Below are positions 37,451 through 46,566 of a stretch of DNA of 64,000 nt, piece by piece. The stretch's first letter is position 1; each line of letters starts with the position of its first letter. Source of the stretch: Methanococcoides orientis (GTDB taxonomy: Archaea; Halobacteriota; Methanosarcinia; Methanosarcinales; Methanosarcinaceae); contig NZ_CP073710.1 of the NCBI RefSeq assembly GCF_021184045.1, forward strand, positions 1,870,685-1,934,684. Reading direction: 5' to 3'. Position numbers and translations under genes: made by a program. The notes under the pieces are model-generated. The model saw only the letters and a list, made by a program, of their open reading frames with translations, had not been told where the DNA came from and made no database searches.

Positions 37451-37924
37451 TTAATAATCAAATGCTAACGAAGGGTTCGAGATGATAAGCCGTTTTACTT
37501 CTCCCACAGGCAACATATACCCATAGACCTCATCCAGCTTTGGGTTTGACACATCAACACCGTATATCTCAAGATATCGTTGCCTTGCATCCGCTTCGAT
37601 CACGATCATTTCCTCTTCGCTAATGACCATTTCATAGTCTACCCCTTCCACCATACCTTCAGGAGACTCACCATCCTCAGTTACAAGTAACCTCACATCA
37701 CTATTCAGCACAGTACCCTCCAGATAATGAGGTAGTTCCCCCTTTGCAAACTTTATGTCGTTCTCAGTTACGTTGAATTCAGAATAAAGCTCATCCAATT
37801 CCTCATCAGTATAACTTATATCCGCTGACATACCACCATTTTCACCATGATCCACCCCAACAGCCAGAATAACAATAGAGCACAATGAAACAACCACCAG
37901 AACTGCTGCCAATGTTTTCCTCAT
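37451..37924 (-). CDS. Secreted acidic protein, hypothetical
   Basis: About 157 residues with a signal peptide (RKTLAAVLVVVSLCSIVILAV) and a strongly acidic mature part containing YTDEELDELYSEFN and ISEEEMIVIEADARQRYLEIYG. A GTG at 37933 gives three more residues; the ATG at 37924 has AAGGTG upstream and is preferred. No family recognised. Part of the minus-strand envelope run 39098-36097. Confidence 0.6.
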   Translation of the reverse strand: MRKTLAAVLVVVSLCSIVILAVGVDHGENGGMSADISYTDEELDELYSEFNVTENDIKFAKGELPHYLEGTVLNSDVRLLVTEDGESPEGMVEGVDYEMVISEEEMIVIEADARQRYLEIYGVDVSNPKLDEVYGYMLPVGEVKRLIISNPSLAFDY

Positions 37925-37997
37925 ATGACCCACACCTTAACGATCCATGTGTATGCTTGGGCAACTGACCCAAAAAACAGCTGCCCGAATGTTAACA

Positions 37998-39098
37998 TCA
38001 GTTCATCGATCCTGCGATCTCCAACAACTCATCCTTGTCCAGGGAAGCGGTTATCACCAGCTCAATATCATCCACATCCCATCGAAGCATTTTATTCCCA
38101 TAAACCTCAACAAAGTCCCCGGGAGAGCCATTGACATCAACACTCTCGGAACCAGGGAACTCCGTTGGTCCGGGGAAACCGGCTTCATAGAATATTTCAG
38201 TAATATGCAACTGGGAGTCACCATTAATGTAAACCAGAGTTACCCTTTGCAGGACCTGACTCCCGGATGCGAACTCGCTGTTATCGAACAGTGATGCATG
38301 ATCGAAGTCGTAGCCCTCAGGGATATAGGATGGATGGAGAATATCAAAATCTGCTTTTTCCTGTGCTTCCTCCAAGGTTATATCCTCAGGAAGAGCAAAC
38401 TCGTTCATGTCAAGGGTGCTAACTTCTGCACCCTCGGGGATCTCGAACTCGAATACTTCATCTGAAATACCGGTATTCACCTGCAAATTGCGGACCTCTA
38501 CTGAAATAATTACGTTTCCATCGGTATCATAAATGTCATACTTCAACGGCATCCAGGTCTCTTCATCGACCCAGACCTTGATATTCCCGGTAAATGGCCC
38601 TGCTGAAGGTACTTCCTCTTTTGGCTCAAGGTTCATTATGAAAGTGTTCCTGCCTTCGATCTTTTCCATTCCGGAAAAAGAGACATCGCTTTCATTCAGG
38701 AACTGTGCAATTAGACCAGCATAATTTATTTCCTGATCCAGATCAAGATCCGGCATTTCCATTATAACGACCGAGTTTTGCCTGGGATCATATGTCCACA
38801 TGGTCTCTCCATTGGAAACAACAATTGTACCTGCCTGTTCTGCAGGCTGTTTAGTGACCGACCTCATCTTCTCTTTTTTCTGGATCATATCCTGCTCCAT
38901 CACGGATTCCTGACCCATGAGTGACATTGTCATATACAAAGTGAATGAGGAGTCCTCAATAAGGTCATTTTTCTGTTGCATTTTTTCTGCGATCTCTTCT
39001 GCTGAGACCTGATCATCCACGCACCCTGCAGATAAAAATGCAGAAAATATCAAAAGGAGAACAAACAAAACTTTGGTTCTTGCTATATTACGTATCAT
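37998..39098 (-). CDS. LolA-like lipoprotein with DUF4367-like C-terminal domain
   Basis: 366 residues. The lipobox is in FLSAGC. Residues ~30-235 form a LolA/LppX-like half-barrel (GTIVVSNGETMWTYDPRQ, then DEETWMPLKYDIYDTDGN), a fold that holds lipids. Residues ~245-366 look like DUF4367 (HPSYIPEGYDFDHAS, VYGNKMLRWDVDDIELVITA). Archaea have no outer membrane, so the role is not Lol transport; a chaperone or sensor for lipid or acyl groups at the cell surface is more likely. It is the first gene of an envelope run that continues to the PgsC/PgsB-like genes. Confidence 0.8.
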   Translation of the reverse strand: MIRNIARTKVLFVLLLIFSAFLSAGCVDDQVSAEEIAEKMQQKNDLIEDSSFTLYMTMSLMGQESVMEQDMIQKKEKMRSVTKQPAEQAGTIVVSNGETMWTYDPRQNSVVIMEMPDLDLDQEINYAGLIAQFLNESDVSFSGMEKIEGRNTFIMNLEPKEEVPSAGPFTGNIKVWVDEETWMPLKYDIYDTDGNVIISVEVRNLQVNTGISDEVFEFEIPEGAEVSTLDMNEFALPEDITLEEAQEKADFDILHPSYIPEGYDFDHASLFDNSEFASGSQVLQRVTLVYINGDSQLHITEIFYEAGFPGPTEFPGSESVDVNGSPGDFVEVYGNKMLRWDVDDIELVITASLDKDELLEIAGSMN

Positions 39099-39243
39099 TT
39101 CAATTCACGACCACCATTCTCACGGAAGGGTTATATTTGAAATCTACAATGTAGTTAAACATAATAAAAGTTTTGTCTTTACATCAAAATTGTTTTAACT
39201 AATCGCCTCATTTCAAAAGACAGAAGCCCGGAGAAGAGAGATT

Positions 39244-39612
39244 ATGCAGAGAAAAGCAGGAAAAGCATTAGGTATAACAGGAGGACTTCTCGCGATCATC
39301 GCAGGAGCATATATGTTTGCAGTTACAGTCGGCGGTCTCCAAATAGGAGGAGGAGTAATGATGTACGGAGTGTCTTCTGTATTTGGGATTTCAGACCCCG
39401 AGCTTATCATGTCCGCTTTTTGCTTAATGATAATGCTCTTCGGAGCAATGGGGATCGCAGGAGGAATATATGCCGAAAAGGATCAGCAGCTTGCAGGCAT
39501 ATTGATGATCATACCGGCTATCTTCGGATTTGTATTACTGAGCGTGATATGGGCACCTGTCGCTGCAATGCTTATTCCGGGAGGAATACTGACCATACGT
39601 TCAGGCAAATGA
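39244..39612 (+). CDS. Small four-helix membrane protein, hypothetical
   Basis: 122 residues with four transmembrane helices (about 8-32, 34-48, 57-77 and 84-115), rich in Gly and Met. No family recognised. It starts 3 bp after a GAGAAGAGAG purine run. It is divergent from the LolA-like gene and convergent with the CoA-binding gene. Confidence 0.7.
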   Translation: MQRKAGKALGITGGLLAIIAGAYMFAVTVGGLQIGGGVMMYGVSSVFGISDPELIMSAFCLMIMLFGAMGIAGGIYAEKDQQLAGILMIIPAIFGFVLLSVIWAPVAAMLIPGGILTIRSGK

Positions 39613-39635
39613 ATCCTTGCCTGATGGAAGGAGGA

Positions 39636-40058
39636 TCAATATTTTCCTGTCAGTTTAGCGATCGCCCTGTGTACTCCATGGATGCTCAGATCACTGCCTA
39701 AGTACATCATGGGACACCTGCCTGTAAAACATTGATGTTCAGCACATAGTTCCCTTACAGCAGGCGTGTCGGTCCTCCAGTGGATCCAGGTATTGACAAC
39801 ACCCTTTTCAAAGAGCTGATTCATAGCATCGGCAGGTTCCATGGTGGTCAGACCAATCACTGCATTCTCAATACCATCAGGGACTTCTCCTACGGACTTG
39901 ATGGTATCAAACTCCGGCCTGTTGGAAAGATCAACATAATAGACGGTTTTACCACGCTTTTTCAGCTCATTGGCTGCCCACTTGATCGCAGGTTTTGTTT
40001 TGTCGTCCACTACGACATACTCATCTGCATCCCAGAACTCCGAATAATTCAATCCCAT
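39636..40058 (-). CDS. CoA-binding (Rossmann-like) domain protein
   Basis: 140 residues. The layout (AAIKWAANELKKRGKTVYYVD-like helix-strand, then GIENAVIGLTTMEPADAMNQLFEKG) matches the small CoA_binding/YccU-type proteins, which bind CoA or acyl-CoA. Three Cys (CAEHQCFTGRC) near the C-terminus are notable and could bind a metal. A single-gene transcript; role unknown. Confidence 0.75.
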   Translation of the reverse strand: MGLNYSEFWDADEYVVVDDKTKPAIKWAANELKKRGKTVYYVDLSNRPEFDTIKSVGEVPDGIENAVIGLTTMEPADAMNQLFEKGVVNTWIHWRTDTPAVRELCAEHQCFTGRCPMMYLGSDLSIHGVHRAIAKLTGKY

Positions 40059-40428
40059 ATTAGCACTCCCTTGATATCGGAAAATAATTTTACAATAATA
40101 AAATGTAATTAACTACTTAAAATAATCTTATACTTCGTCCTTTAAAATACCTTCTATTTGCTCTTTAGTCAGATTCACACCCCTGAATTTGCCTAATATT
40201 ATACAGATATATCCGAAAAGTGCAAAATATATTGATCCGAACAATTTCTTCCAGTGGAAATGGGGGGGTTTATGCGGACATACATCCTTATTCTCATTAA
40301 TGGATAGTGCTTTCCTAAGTAGGTGCTTTTTTTAGTAACATATGATAGTATTAAAGATAATAGCAGGAACAAAAATATACCATATGCAAACAACTACCCA
40401 TCTGTTAAAGCAAAAAAGAGGAAAGAAT
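40059..40428. other. Intergenic region with a start-less reading frame
   Basis: About 370 bp between the divergent CoA-binding and thioesterase genes. It contains AT-rich promoter sequence near 40090-40130 and an orphan frame on the minus strand (see 40128-40331). Confidence 0.4.
40128..40331 (-). pseudogene. Orphan small reading frame without normal start codon
   Basis: On the minus strand 67 codons are open and end in TAA at 40128. They read like a real protein: a CPHKPPHFHWKK segment, one hydrophobic helix (SIYFALFGYICIIL), and LTKEQIEGILKDEV. There is no ATG or GTG in the frame; the only common alternative start is a TTG at 40244, giving 38 residues. A run of seven C (minus strand) near 40262-40268 could mark a frameshift from an upstream ATG frame. 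Either a decayed gene or one with an unusual start. Confidence 0.3.
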
Positions 40429-40842
40429 TTGGACCAGATAAAAGAGTTCTTCAAACGAGATAAATTTGCAGAATATATCAACGCCGAGCTTCTAGAAGTC
40501 TCAGAGGGATATGCAAAAGCAAAGATGGACATTCAGGAACACCACCTCAATGGCGTAGGCATCGTACAGGGCGGAGCAACATTTACCCTTGCAGACTTCA
40601 CTTTTGCAGCTGCTGCCAACTCCCACGGGACAGTTGCAGTTGCAATAAATGCAACAATATCTTTCGTGACAGCTGCAACCTCAGGAACACTGACAGCCGA
40701 AGCACGAGAAACGTCAAGGAACCCGAAGATAGCAACCTATACAATCGAAGTTACCGATGACAACAGCAATACTATTGCCATCTTCCAGGGAATGGTATAC
40801 AGGAAAAAACAGACATTAGAGTCATTTATTGATCAGGCGTAA
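40429..40842 (+). CDS. PaaI-family hotdog thioesterase
   Basis: About 137 residues. The hotdog signature HHLNGVGIVQGGATFTLADF and the later SFVTAATSGTLTAEA match PaaI/YdiI-type acyl-CoA thioesterases, which hydrolyse aryl- or acyl-CoA. The frame opens at 40342, but AAGAGG lies ~7 bp before a TTG at 40429 and gives the family N-terminus (DQIKEFFKRDKFAEYI); an ATG at 40384 is the alternative. The 3' end overlaps the convergent HAD gene by 21 bp. Confidence 0.87.
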   Translation: MDQIKEFFKRDKFAEYINAELLEVSEGYAKAKMDIQEHHLNGVGIVQGGATFTLADFTFAAAANSHGTVAVAINATISFVTAATSGTLTAEARETSRNPKIATYTIEVTDDNSNTIAIFQGMVYRKKQTLESFIDQA

Positions 40843-41508
40843 GGATTCGATCTCACCTTTTTCCGGATGTTCGAGACCAAGCAGGAATTCCTTCAGCATC
40901 CGGTGATCATCCACAATTTTGTCAGCATTGATGATGCTCTCTTTACTGACATAAGTAGGCACACCCACACAGAACATACCGGCCCTGTTCGCAGCCTCCA
41001 CACCCATTGGTGCATTCTCCACCACAAGGCACTCACTCCGGTCAACATTCAACACCTCAGCGACCTTAAGGAAAGGATCAGGGGCAGGTTTCCCATGTTC
41101 TACATCCTCGCCACTGAGAACAATGTCAAAAATACCCTCGAACAATCTCCCAATAACATCATGCACGATATTCCTGTCGGCACCCGAGACCACTGAAAGC
41201 ATGAAACGCTCCCTCAATATCGGAAGGCAATCATCAATTTCCCTGAATGACTTCAACACAAGTATCCTTGCAAACTCTGCCCTGTATCTTTTAATCAGGC
41301 CATCGACATCAAAATCAAGAGGATCGATCCCTTCCTTCTCAAGCAGGAAACTGACGATCTCTACGGTCTTCGACCCTTCCTTGTCATAAATGTCCTGTTT
41401 GTCCATATTGATGCCCAATTCATCAAAGATATGCTGCATAGCCTCGGTATGATAGGACATAGAGTCCACCAGTACACCATCCATGTCGAATATCAAAACT
41501 TTTAGCAC
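40822..41508 (-). CDS. HAD-superfamily phosphatase, beta-phosphoglucomutase-like
   Basis: 228 residues. HAD motif I DMDGVLVDS is at the N-terminus, motif II is in LSVVSGADRN, the Lys is in GEDVEHGKPAPDPFL, and the acidic motif is ENAPMGVEAANRAGM. The cap is the helical C1 type. This matches sugar-phosphate phosphatases or phosphoglucomutase-like enzymes; the substrate cannot be assigned. Overlaps the thioesterase gene end to end. Confidence 0.9.
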   Translation of the reverse strand: MLKVLIFDMDGVLVDSMSYHTEAMQHIFDELGINMDKQDIYDKEGSKTVEIVSFLLEKEGIDPLDFDVDGLIKRYRAEFARILVLKSFREIDDCLPILRERFMLSVVSGADRNIVHDVIGRLFEGIFDIVLSGEDVEHGKPAPDPFLKVAEVLNVDRSECLVVENAPMGVEAANRAGMFCVGVPTYVSKESIINADKIVDDHRMLKEFLLGLEHPEKGEIESLRLINK

Positions 41509-41587
41509 AAATTACACCCTTTAAAACGAATAGATTCCAAACACTCAACATACTAAGATGAACGGAGCTATAACACAGGTTATTGAT

Positions 41588-41609
41588 ATAGCTTATTAAA
41601 ATAAGCTAT
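41588..41609 (-). terminator. Hairpin between the response regulator and HAD genes
   Basis: A perfect 9-bp stem ATAGCTTAT/ATAAGCTAT with a TAAA loop, 80 bp downstream of the response-regulator stop (minus strand). No strong T run follows, so the terminator call is tentative; it is also upstream of the HAD gene and could be regulatory. Confidence 0.35.
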
Positions 41610-41689
41610 TCCCATAACGTGACAACAAAAAATTTACACTAAAAATACGAATATACCTGCAACGTCTGCAGATACAATTTCCCATCCAA

Positions 41690-42082
41690 TTATTTTAACC
41701 TGATCTCTTTCTCATGCTTGTGGAGAGCCATCTCGATATTGGACTTGAGGTCCTGTTCCTTGAACGGCTTTGAGATGTAACCATAGGGCTCAGCAAGTTT
41801 CGCCCTCTCAAGGGTCTTATCATCAGTATATGCTGTAAGGAAGATCACCGGAATATCGAATTTTTCCCTGATCTTTTCAGCTGCCTCGATGCCATCCATC
41901 TCACCTCTGAGCATGACGTCCATTAGCACAAGATCAGGATAGAACAGATCCGCTTTTATAATAGCATCCTCTCCTGAAGGAGCCGTGCCAACTACGGAAT
42001 AACCCATCATTTCAAGCTTGTTCTTTATGCTTAAAGCAACGATATTCTCATCCTCGACGACTAAAATATTTGCCTGTTTCAT
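41690..42082 (-). CDS. Stand-alone receiver-domain response regulator
   Basis: 130 residues, only a REC domain: acidic pair ED near the N-terminus (ILVVEDEN), phospho-acceptor Asp in [10 protein letters not shown] (about residue 55), Thr/Ser in FLTAYTD and Lys in GYISKPF. No output domain, so it acts by protein contacts or passes the phosphate on. The ATG at 42082 follows GAAGGTC; the frame is open to 42112, which would overlap the kinase gene. It lies directly after the PAS/HisKA_2 kinase, its likely partner. Confidence 0.9.
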   Translation of the reverse strand: MKQANILVVEDENIVALSIKNKLEMMGYSVVGTAPSGEDAIIKADLFYPDLVLMDVMLRGEMDGIEAAEKIREKFDIPVIFLTAYTDDKTLERAKLAEPYGYISKPFKEQDLKSNIEMALHKHEKEIRLK

Positions 42083-42092
42083 CTTGTGACCT

Positions 42093-44390
42093 TCAGATCC
42101 TATTTTTTTCATTGAATATTATTGTGAAAGCTGTTCCGCAAGTCCGATCCATATCAATAGTTCCCCCTATCTGATCGACCAGCGTTTTCAAAAGCTGTAA
42201 ACCCAATGAAGTGCTTTTTTTATAATCAATTCCCTCAGGGAACCCTACACCATTATCACTCACGAATAGTATAAATTTATTTTCATCCCCATGCTTTAGA
42301 TCAATACAGATCTTCCCCGACATTCCCTCAAAAGCATGTTTCAAAGAGTTGGTCACCAATTCATTTATGATTATCCCAAGAGGGATTGCCGTATCCATGC
42401 TCAAAAAGATATCCTCGACACGAAGTTCCAGTTCAATATCCTTATCAAGAGAATATGAACTTATAAGCTCAGCTGAGAGCTTCTGGATATAATCAGCAAA
42501 ATTGATGCTTTCCATATCTGTTGACTGGTAAAGTTCCTCATGGATCAATGACATCGACATAACACGACTCCTGCTCTCCATAAAAGCCTGAACCACAGAA
42601 GAATCATCAAACTCCATAGAACAAAGATCGAGCAAACTGCAGATTATCTGAAGGTTGTTCTTGATACGATGATGGATCTCCTTTTTTCGCATCGCTTCGA
42701 CTTCCATCAACGCCTTTTCTGCATTCTTGCGTTCAGTGAGATCATGGATTGTGACAATTATGCGCTCCTTACCTCCGATCATAGCCGATCTTGCCATGAC
42801 CTCGGTCCAGAACAGCTCACCATTCTTCCTCTTTCCCTGCCATTCAGCATTTGCAAACCCATTTTCAGATGCAGTATCGATAAGCCACATGATCTTTTCC
42901 AATGAATAGAGAGCCTTTCCCTGCTTAATATCCTCAGCAGTCCTTCCAAGCACTTCTTCCCTGGAATAGCCTGCCATCTCACACCCCCTGTCATTGATAT
43001 CAAGCATCCTGTAATTCTCCTTTTCATGGATAGTTATACCATCAAGTGAACCATTGAAAACGACACGATAGGTTTCCTCAGAATTTTTCAGGGCTTCCTC
43101 TGTATTCCTGAACTCGGTCACATCCTCACCAGAACATAACATGCCTGTGATAACACCTTCATCATCTTTCAGAACCACAGTATGCCATGCAATGATCCGT
43201 ACATCTCCGGCGTCAGTGACAATGCTACTCTCAGAATATTCCATGACATTAGTGTCGCCAGCCATTATTTTAGGGAAAGCTTTGCGCCCCTGAAAACTGA
43301 ACTCTTCTGAAAACCCCAGATCATACCATTTCTTCCCGAGGAGCTCGGACTCAGGAAGACCGAACATCCTGCAACCCTTCCTATTTATAGAGATCACCGT
43401 CTGATTCCGATCAACTGCAAAAATGATGACACCTGCTATATTCAGGTAATTCTGGAGCTTGTCCTTTTCCATTTTGAGCATAAGTTCTGCACGTTCCCGG
43501 TCGGAGATATCCCTGCATATGCTAAAATAAGCATCTTTTCCATTCCATTTGCCAGGAGTTACTTTCACTTCAACCGGAATGGAAAACCTGTCTTTTGTGA
43601 GTATGGGAATTGAAAAGGAAGCATGGTTTTTCTCATGCACTTCCTCAATGGCCTTTATGACCTCACCGCGATATTTTTCGGAATGCAAACCCATGGGACC
43701 TAATTTGCAGAACTCTTCCAGCGTATAGCCCAGCTTATCGAGGGTCTTTTTGTTGGCATCGATGATATTACCCTCTACATCTAGCACAAAAAAAAGGTCT
43801 TCAATGCTTTCGAACAGGGTCTGCAGATCCTTTTGCCTTTTTTCCAGTTTCATTTCGGACCGGATCCTTGCGATGAAACCACCTATTTGTACAGCAATGG
43901 CTTCCAGGGAATCCTTAATTTCAGAAGGTAGTACATCATGGCTATGTGAAGCAACGTTCAAACTGGCCACCACTTTACCACCGTATGTTATCGGAAGAAT
44001 CCCACACCCAAGCATACCTTTTGTGAACGGATCAGAAGGGATCTTATCCGTAAACTCAAAACAAGCCCCATACAAAGGCAAACCTTTTTCGAGGACATCA
44101 TGCTGAGGAGAATCTGGCCTATAATGGGAATTTCTGCGAATGAATTGCTCTGAAAGGTTCTTCTGCATTACAAGATAGATCTCATCAGTATCCTCGTCGA
44201 CAAAATATATGCCACCGCAATCAATAACCCCTATGTTAAGGGTTGTTTCAAGCAAAAGTTCAAGGTTTGTGAGCAAATTGCTACTGGAAAACAAAGCAAT
44301 ACCTATATCTCGCTGGATACGCAGCAACCTATCCGACACAGGAGCGTTTACATCAACCCCTTTTACCGGTTCATTTTCAGATATGTACAT
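42093..44390 (-). CDS. GAF/PAS sensor kinase with HisKA_2 domain
   Basis: About 765 residues. A GAF domain (about 30-180) is followed by three PAS domains (about 185-300, 310-425 and 430-550), a HisKA_2 dimerisation domain with [15 protein letters not shown] (phospho-His about 574) and a HATPase end with [12 protein letters not shown] and [10 protein letters not shown]. No membrane helix, so cytoplasmic. The kinase type (HisKA_2, HWE-related) is common for kinases paired with stand-alone receivers. The ATG at 44390 is chosen because GGAG lies 6 bp upstream; a TTG at 44402 is possible. Forms an operon with the response regulator. Confidence 0.92.
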   Translation of the reverse strand: MYISENEPVKGVDVNAPVSDRLLRIQRDIGIALFSSSNLLTNLELLLETTLNIGVIDCGGIYFVDEDTDEIYLVMQKNLSEQFIRRNSHYRPDSPQHDVLEKGLPLYGACFEFTDKIPSDPFTKGMLGCGILPITYGGKVVASLNVASHSHDVLPSEIKDSLEAIAVQIGGFIARIRSEMKLEKRQKDLQTLFESIEDLFFVLDVEGNIIDANKKTLDKLGYTLEEFCKLGPMGLHSEKYRGEVIKAIEEVHEKNHASFSIPILTKDRFSIPVEVKVTPGKWNGKDAYFSICRDISDRERAELMLKMEKDKLQNYLNIAGVIIFAVDRNQTVISINRKGCRMFGLPESELLGKKWYDLGFSEEFSFQGRKAFPKIMAGDTNVMEYSESSIVTDAGDVRIIAWHTVVLKDDEGVITGMLCSGEDVTEFRNTEEALKNSEETYRVVFNGSLDGITIHEKENYRMLDINDRGCEMAGYSREEVLGRTAEDIKQGKALYSLEKIMWLIDTASENGFANAEWQGKRKNGELFWTEVMARSAMIGGKERIIVTIHDLTERKNAEKALMEVEAMRKKEIHHRIKNNLQIICSLLDLCSMEFDDSSVVQAFMESRSRVMSMSLIHEELYQSTDMESINFADYIQKLSAELISSYSLDKDIELELRVEDIFLSMDTAIPLGIIINELVTNSLKHAFEGMSGKICIDLKHGDENKFILFVSDNGVGFPEGIDYKKSTSLGLQLLKTLVDQIGGTIDMDRTCGTAFTIIFNEKNRI

Positions 44391-44516
44391 GCTAACTCCC
44401 AAAGAAAAAACGCAGATATTGGATATTAAGTTACCTAAATGCTTATAGATAAGCCTTGATTTCTCCCGAGGGAAACCAATTATTAATAGAAAACCATTAT
44501 AATTCTCCGTGATACT

Positions 44517-45140
44517 ATGCCAGAAAACGTTGAAGCAAATCCTATAACTTCATGGAATCCGCAAAGCAAGCATCCGAATATCTCTGAGACCGCATACATA
44601 CACCCGCAGGCAACGGTCATCGGGGCAGTTTCCATCGGTGAAAAAGTTATGGTCGCCCCCTATGCTTCCGTAAGAGGAGATGAGGGATTGGACATCAGAG
44701 TCGATGATCACAGCAATGTACAGGACGCAGTTGTCCTTCACGGCCGTCAGACCATTGACCAGAATGGCAACCCTATAAAGGAGAACCAGGTAGAAGTCAA
44801 CGGAGAGAACTATTCGATCTACATAGGGAAGCGTGTATCCCTTGCCCACCAAGCACAGGTTCACGGACCAGCTGTTGTTTTTGACGATGTGTTCATAGGC
44901 ATGCAGACATTTGTCTATAAGGCAACAATTGGAAAGAACTCAGTACTTGAACCAAAGGCCTGCGTGATCGGTGCAAATGTCCCGGAGAACAGATACGTCC
45001 CTGCAGGAGTTACCATCACATCTCAGGAAGATGCAGACAACCTGCCTGAAATATACGAAGGATACACATTCAAGCACACTAACCAAGAGGTCGTAGAAGT
45101 GAATGTCGAGCTGGCAGACGGATACAACCAGAGGAAATAA
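44517..45140 (+). CDS. cam: Gamma-class carbonic anhydrase (Cam type), shuttle residue replaced
   Basis: 207 residues, very similar throughout to Cam of Methanosarcina thermophila: left-handed beta-helix hexapeptides and a C-terminal helix. The zinc/iron ligands are conserved (His in VVLHGRQ and the two His of LAHQAQVHG, equal to Cam H81, H117, H122), as is the RGDEG loop with Cam Glu62. But the Cam proton-shuttle residue Glu84 is Gln here (VLHGRQTIDQNG), and the acidic loop is largely neutral. There is no signal peptide, unlike secreted Cam; an in-frame stop lies just upstream (about 44480). So either a cytoplasmic enzyme with altered proton transfer or a related activity. Confidence 0.9.
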   Translation: MPENVEANPITSWNPQSKHPNISETAYIHPQATVIGAVSIGEKVMVAPYASVRGDEGLDIRVDDHSNVQDAVVLHGRQTIDQNGNPIKENQVEVNGENYSIYIGKRVSLAHQAQVHGPAVVFDDVFIGMQTFVYKATIGKNSVLEPKACVIGANVPENRYVPAGVTITSQEDADNLPEIYEGYTFKHTNQEVVEVNVELADGYNQRK

Positions 45141-45154
45141 GATCAAAATAAAAT

Positions 45155-45592
45155 TTAAGAGGAGGAACCGTTCACGTACGGGTAACCCTCTGCTTTCCAT
45201 TTGTTGATACCACCCAGCATGTTGTAAACATCGGTATATCCGGCATCAACAAGAATGTTGCTTGCTGTGACACTTCTCGCACCCGTGCGACAGTAAACCA
45301 GTATCGTTTCATCCCTTGGAACCTCGTCCAGCCGTGAGCTAAGTTCGTTAACATTAATGTTCACAGCACCTTCGATGTGCTCAGTTTCGAACTCATTGAC
45401 AGTACGGACATCCAGGAGGAAAACGTCCCCGGAATCGATCATTTTTTTTGCATCCTGTACCGAGACATCCATGTATCCTGCGGTGCTATCGACCTCATCC
45501 ACCTTATATGAGGTAACCGGGTTAGCACAACCTAAAATGAAACAGGAAATTACAAGAATTACAAGAACCAGTACAATTTTCTCAGAGATCAT
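45155..45592 (-). CDS. Rhodanese-like lipoprotein
   Basis: 145 residues. The lipobox is in FILGC. The rhodanese domain covers about 40-140 with active-site loop CRTGAR and the LGGINKWKAEGYP ending. Single-domain rhodaneses move sulfane sulfur. Being a lipoprotein, it should act outside the cytoplasmic membrane. Two bp after the DUF2769 gene, same strand. Confidence 0.88.
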   Translation of the reverse strand: MISEKIVLVLVILVISCFILGCANPVTSYKVDEVDSTAGYMDVSVQDAKKMIDSGDVFLLDVRTVNEFETEHIEGAVNINVNELSSRLDEVPRDETILVYCRTGARSVTASNILVDAGYTDVYNMLGGINKWKAEGYPYVNGSSS

Positions 45593-45594
45593 AT

Positions 45595-45837
45595 TCAGTC
45601 ATCCTCCATTCTGCAAAAATATTCACCTTCAAGAGCAAACTGGCTATAAACATAGCATTCTTTACAGAGACAGCCCGCTTTTTCAGAAACAGGTAACTTG
45701 TTACCCTTTGCACAGAACATATACCCATCTCCAGGGGATGATGGACAATGTTTACAATTGCAGGCTTTGGAATGATGAAATGAAGGACATATCCCAAAGT
45801 ATTTCCCACCGATCTTTTCTCCTTCAATATCAGACAT
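45595..45837 (-). CDS. Cysteine-rich DUF2769 protein
   Basis: 80 residues with eight or so Cys in pairs (CNCKHCPS, CLCKECYV and others), matching the small DUF2769 family of methanogens. It is likely a metal- or Fe-S-binding protein; exact role unknown. It lies between flpA and the rhodanese lipoprotein, 2 bp from the latter, so the two are co-transcribed and may share a sulfur- or metal-related function (inference). Confidence 0.78.
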   Translation of the reverse strand: MSDIEGEKIGGKYFGICPSFHHSKACNCKHCPSSPGDGYMFCAKGNKLPVSEKAGCLCKECYVYSQFALEGEYFCRMEDD

Positions 45838-45879
45838 AATTGATTCCCATAAAATATAGGGAAGACCTTCCCTTTATCT

Positions 45880-46566
45880 TTATCTGAGGACCATTTGTGC
45901 GATCAGGCCGAGGTGGTCCTCATGGAAAGGTGCAAGATCCTGCTTTTTTATGATCTGGAACTTAGTATCAAATTCCTTTTCAAGCTTCTTTACCTCTTCT
46001 TTGAACACCTTTGCAGGATTGGCAACAGTATCAATGCTCCTTGCCTTGATAGACAGGAGAAGATGACCATCATTCTTCAAAAATTGTCCGCAGTTCACTG
46101 CCGCGATCTGTGCCTGGTTGGGCTGTGCCACATCCTGGAAGACCACGTCGACCTGTTCAACGATATGTGCGTAGGAAGCAGGATGGTTAGCATCTGCAAG
46201 GATCGGGATTATGTTCGGCCTTGTATCGCATAGCTGTATCAGTTCCCTCATGGTCCGAGGGGAGAATTCCACAGCATAAACCAGACCATCGGTGACAATA
46301 TCAGAAACGTGGCTCACAGTGGTTCCGGACGCCGCACCCAGGTACAGGACATGAGAATCCCTTTTGATAGGAATGGTCATTTTCTTGAGAACCATTGCAG
46401 CAAGCTTGCTCCTGCGGGCATCCCAGATGCGGTACTCGTCCCCTTCCGCCTCTACGAGTCTTTCCCCATAGACAGCTGAACCGGGTACTGCATTCTTTGT
46501 ACCGATGAACCTCTTGCCACTCTTCTGTACTTCGAAAATACCATCTGAAAGTTCTTTTGCAGCCAT
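45880..46566 (-). CDS. flpA: Fibrillarin-like rRNA/tRNA 2'-O-methyltransferase
   Basis: 228 residues with the fibrillarin signature: VLYLGAASGTTVSHVSDIV (SAM site), VYAVEFSPRTMREL and VFQDVAQPNQA. It is the catalytic subunit of archaeal C/D-box RNPs and methylates ribose guided by C/D sRNAs with Nop5 and L7Ae. The ATG directly follows the stop of nop5 (TAAATG), giving the usual archaeal nop5-flpA pair. Confidence 0.97.
   Translation of the reverse strand: MAAKELSDGIFEVQKSGKRFIGTKNAVPGSAVYGERLVEAEGDEYRIWDARRSKLAAMVLKKMTIPIKRDSHVLYLGAASGTTVSHVSDIVTDGLVYAVEFSPRTMRELIQLCDTRPNIIPILADANHPASYAHIVEQVDVVFQDVAQPNQAQIAAVNCGQFLKNDGHLLLSIKARSIDTVANPAKVFKEEVKKLEKEFDTKFQIIKKQDLAPFHEDHLGLIAQMVLR

Noticed and set aside
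40199-40393. Minus-strand 64-codon frame with a hydrophobic start.
   Set aside because: Its second half is low quality and it overlaps the better-looking frame at 40128-40331; at most it is the 5' part of a frameshifted gene.
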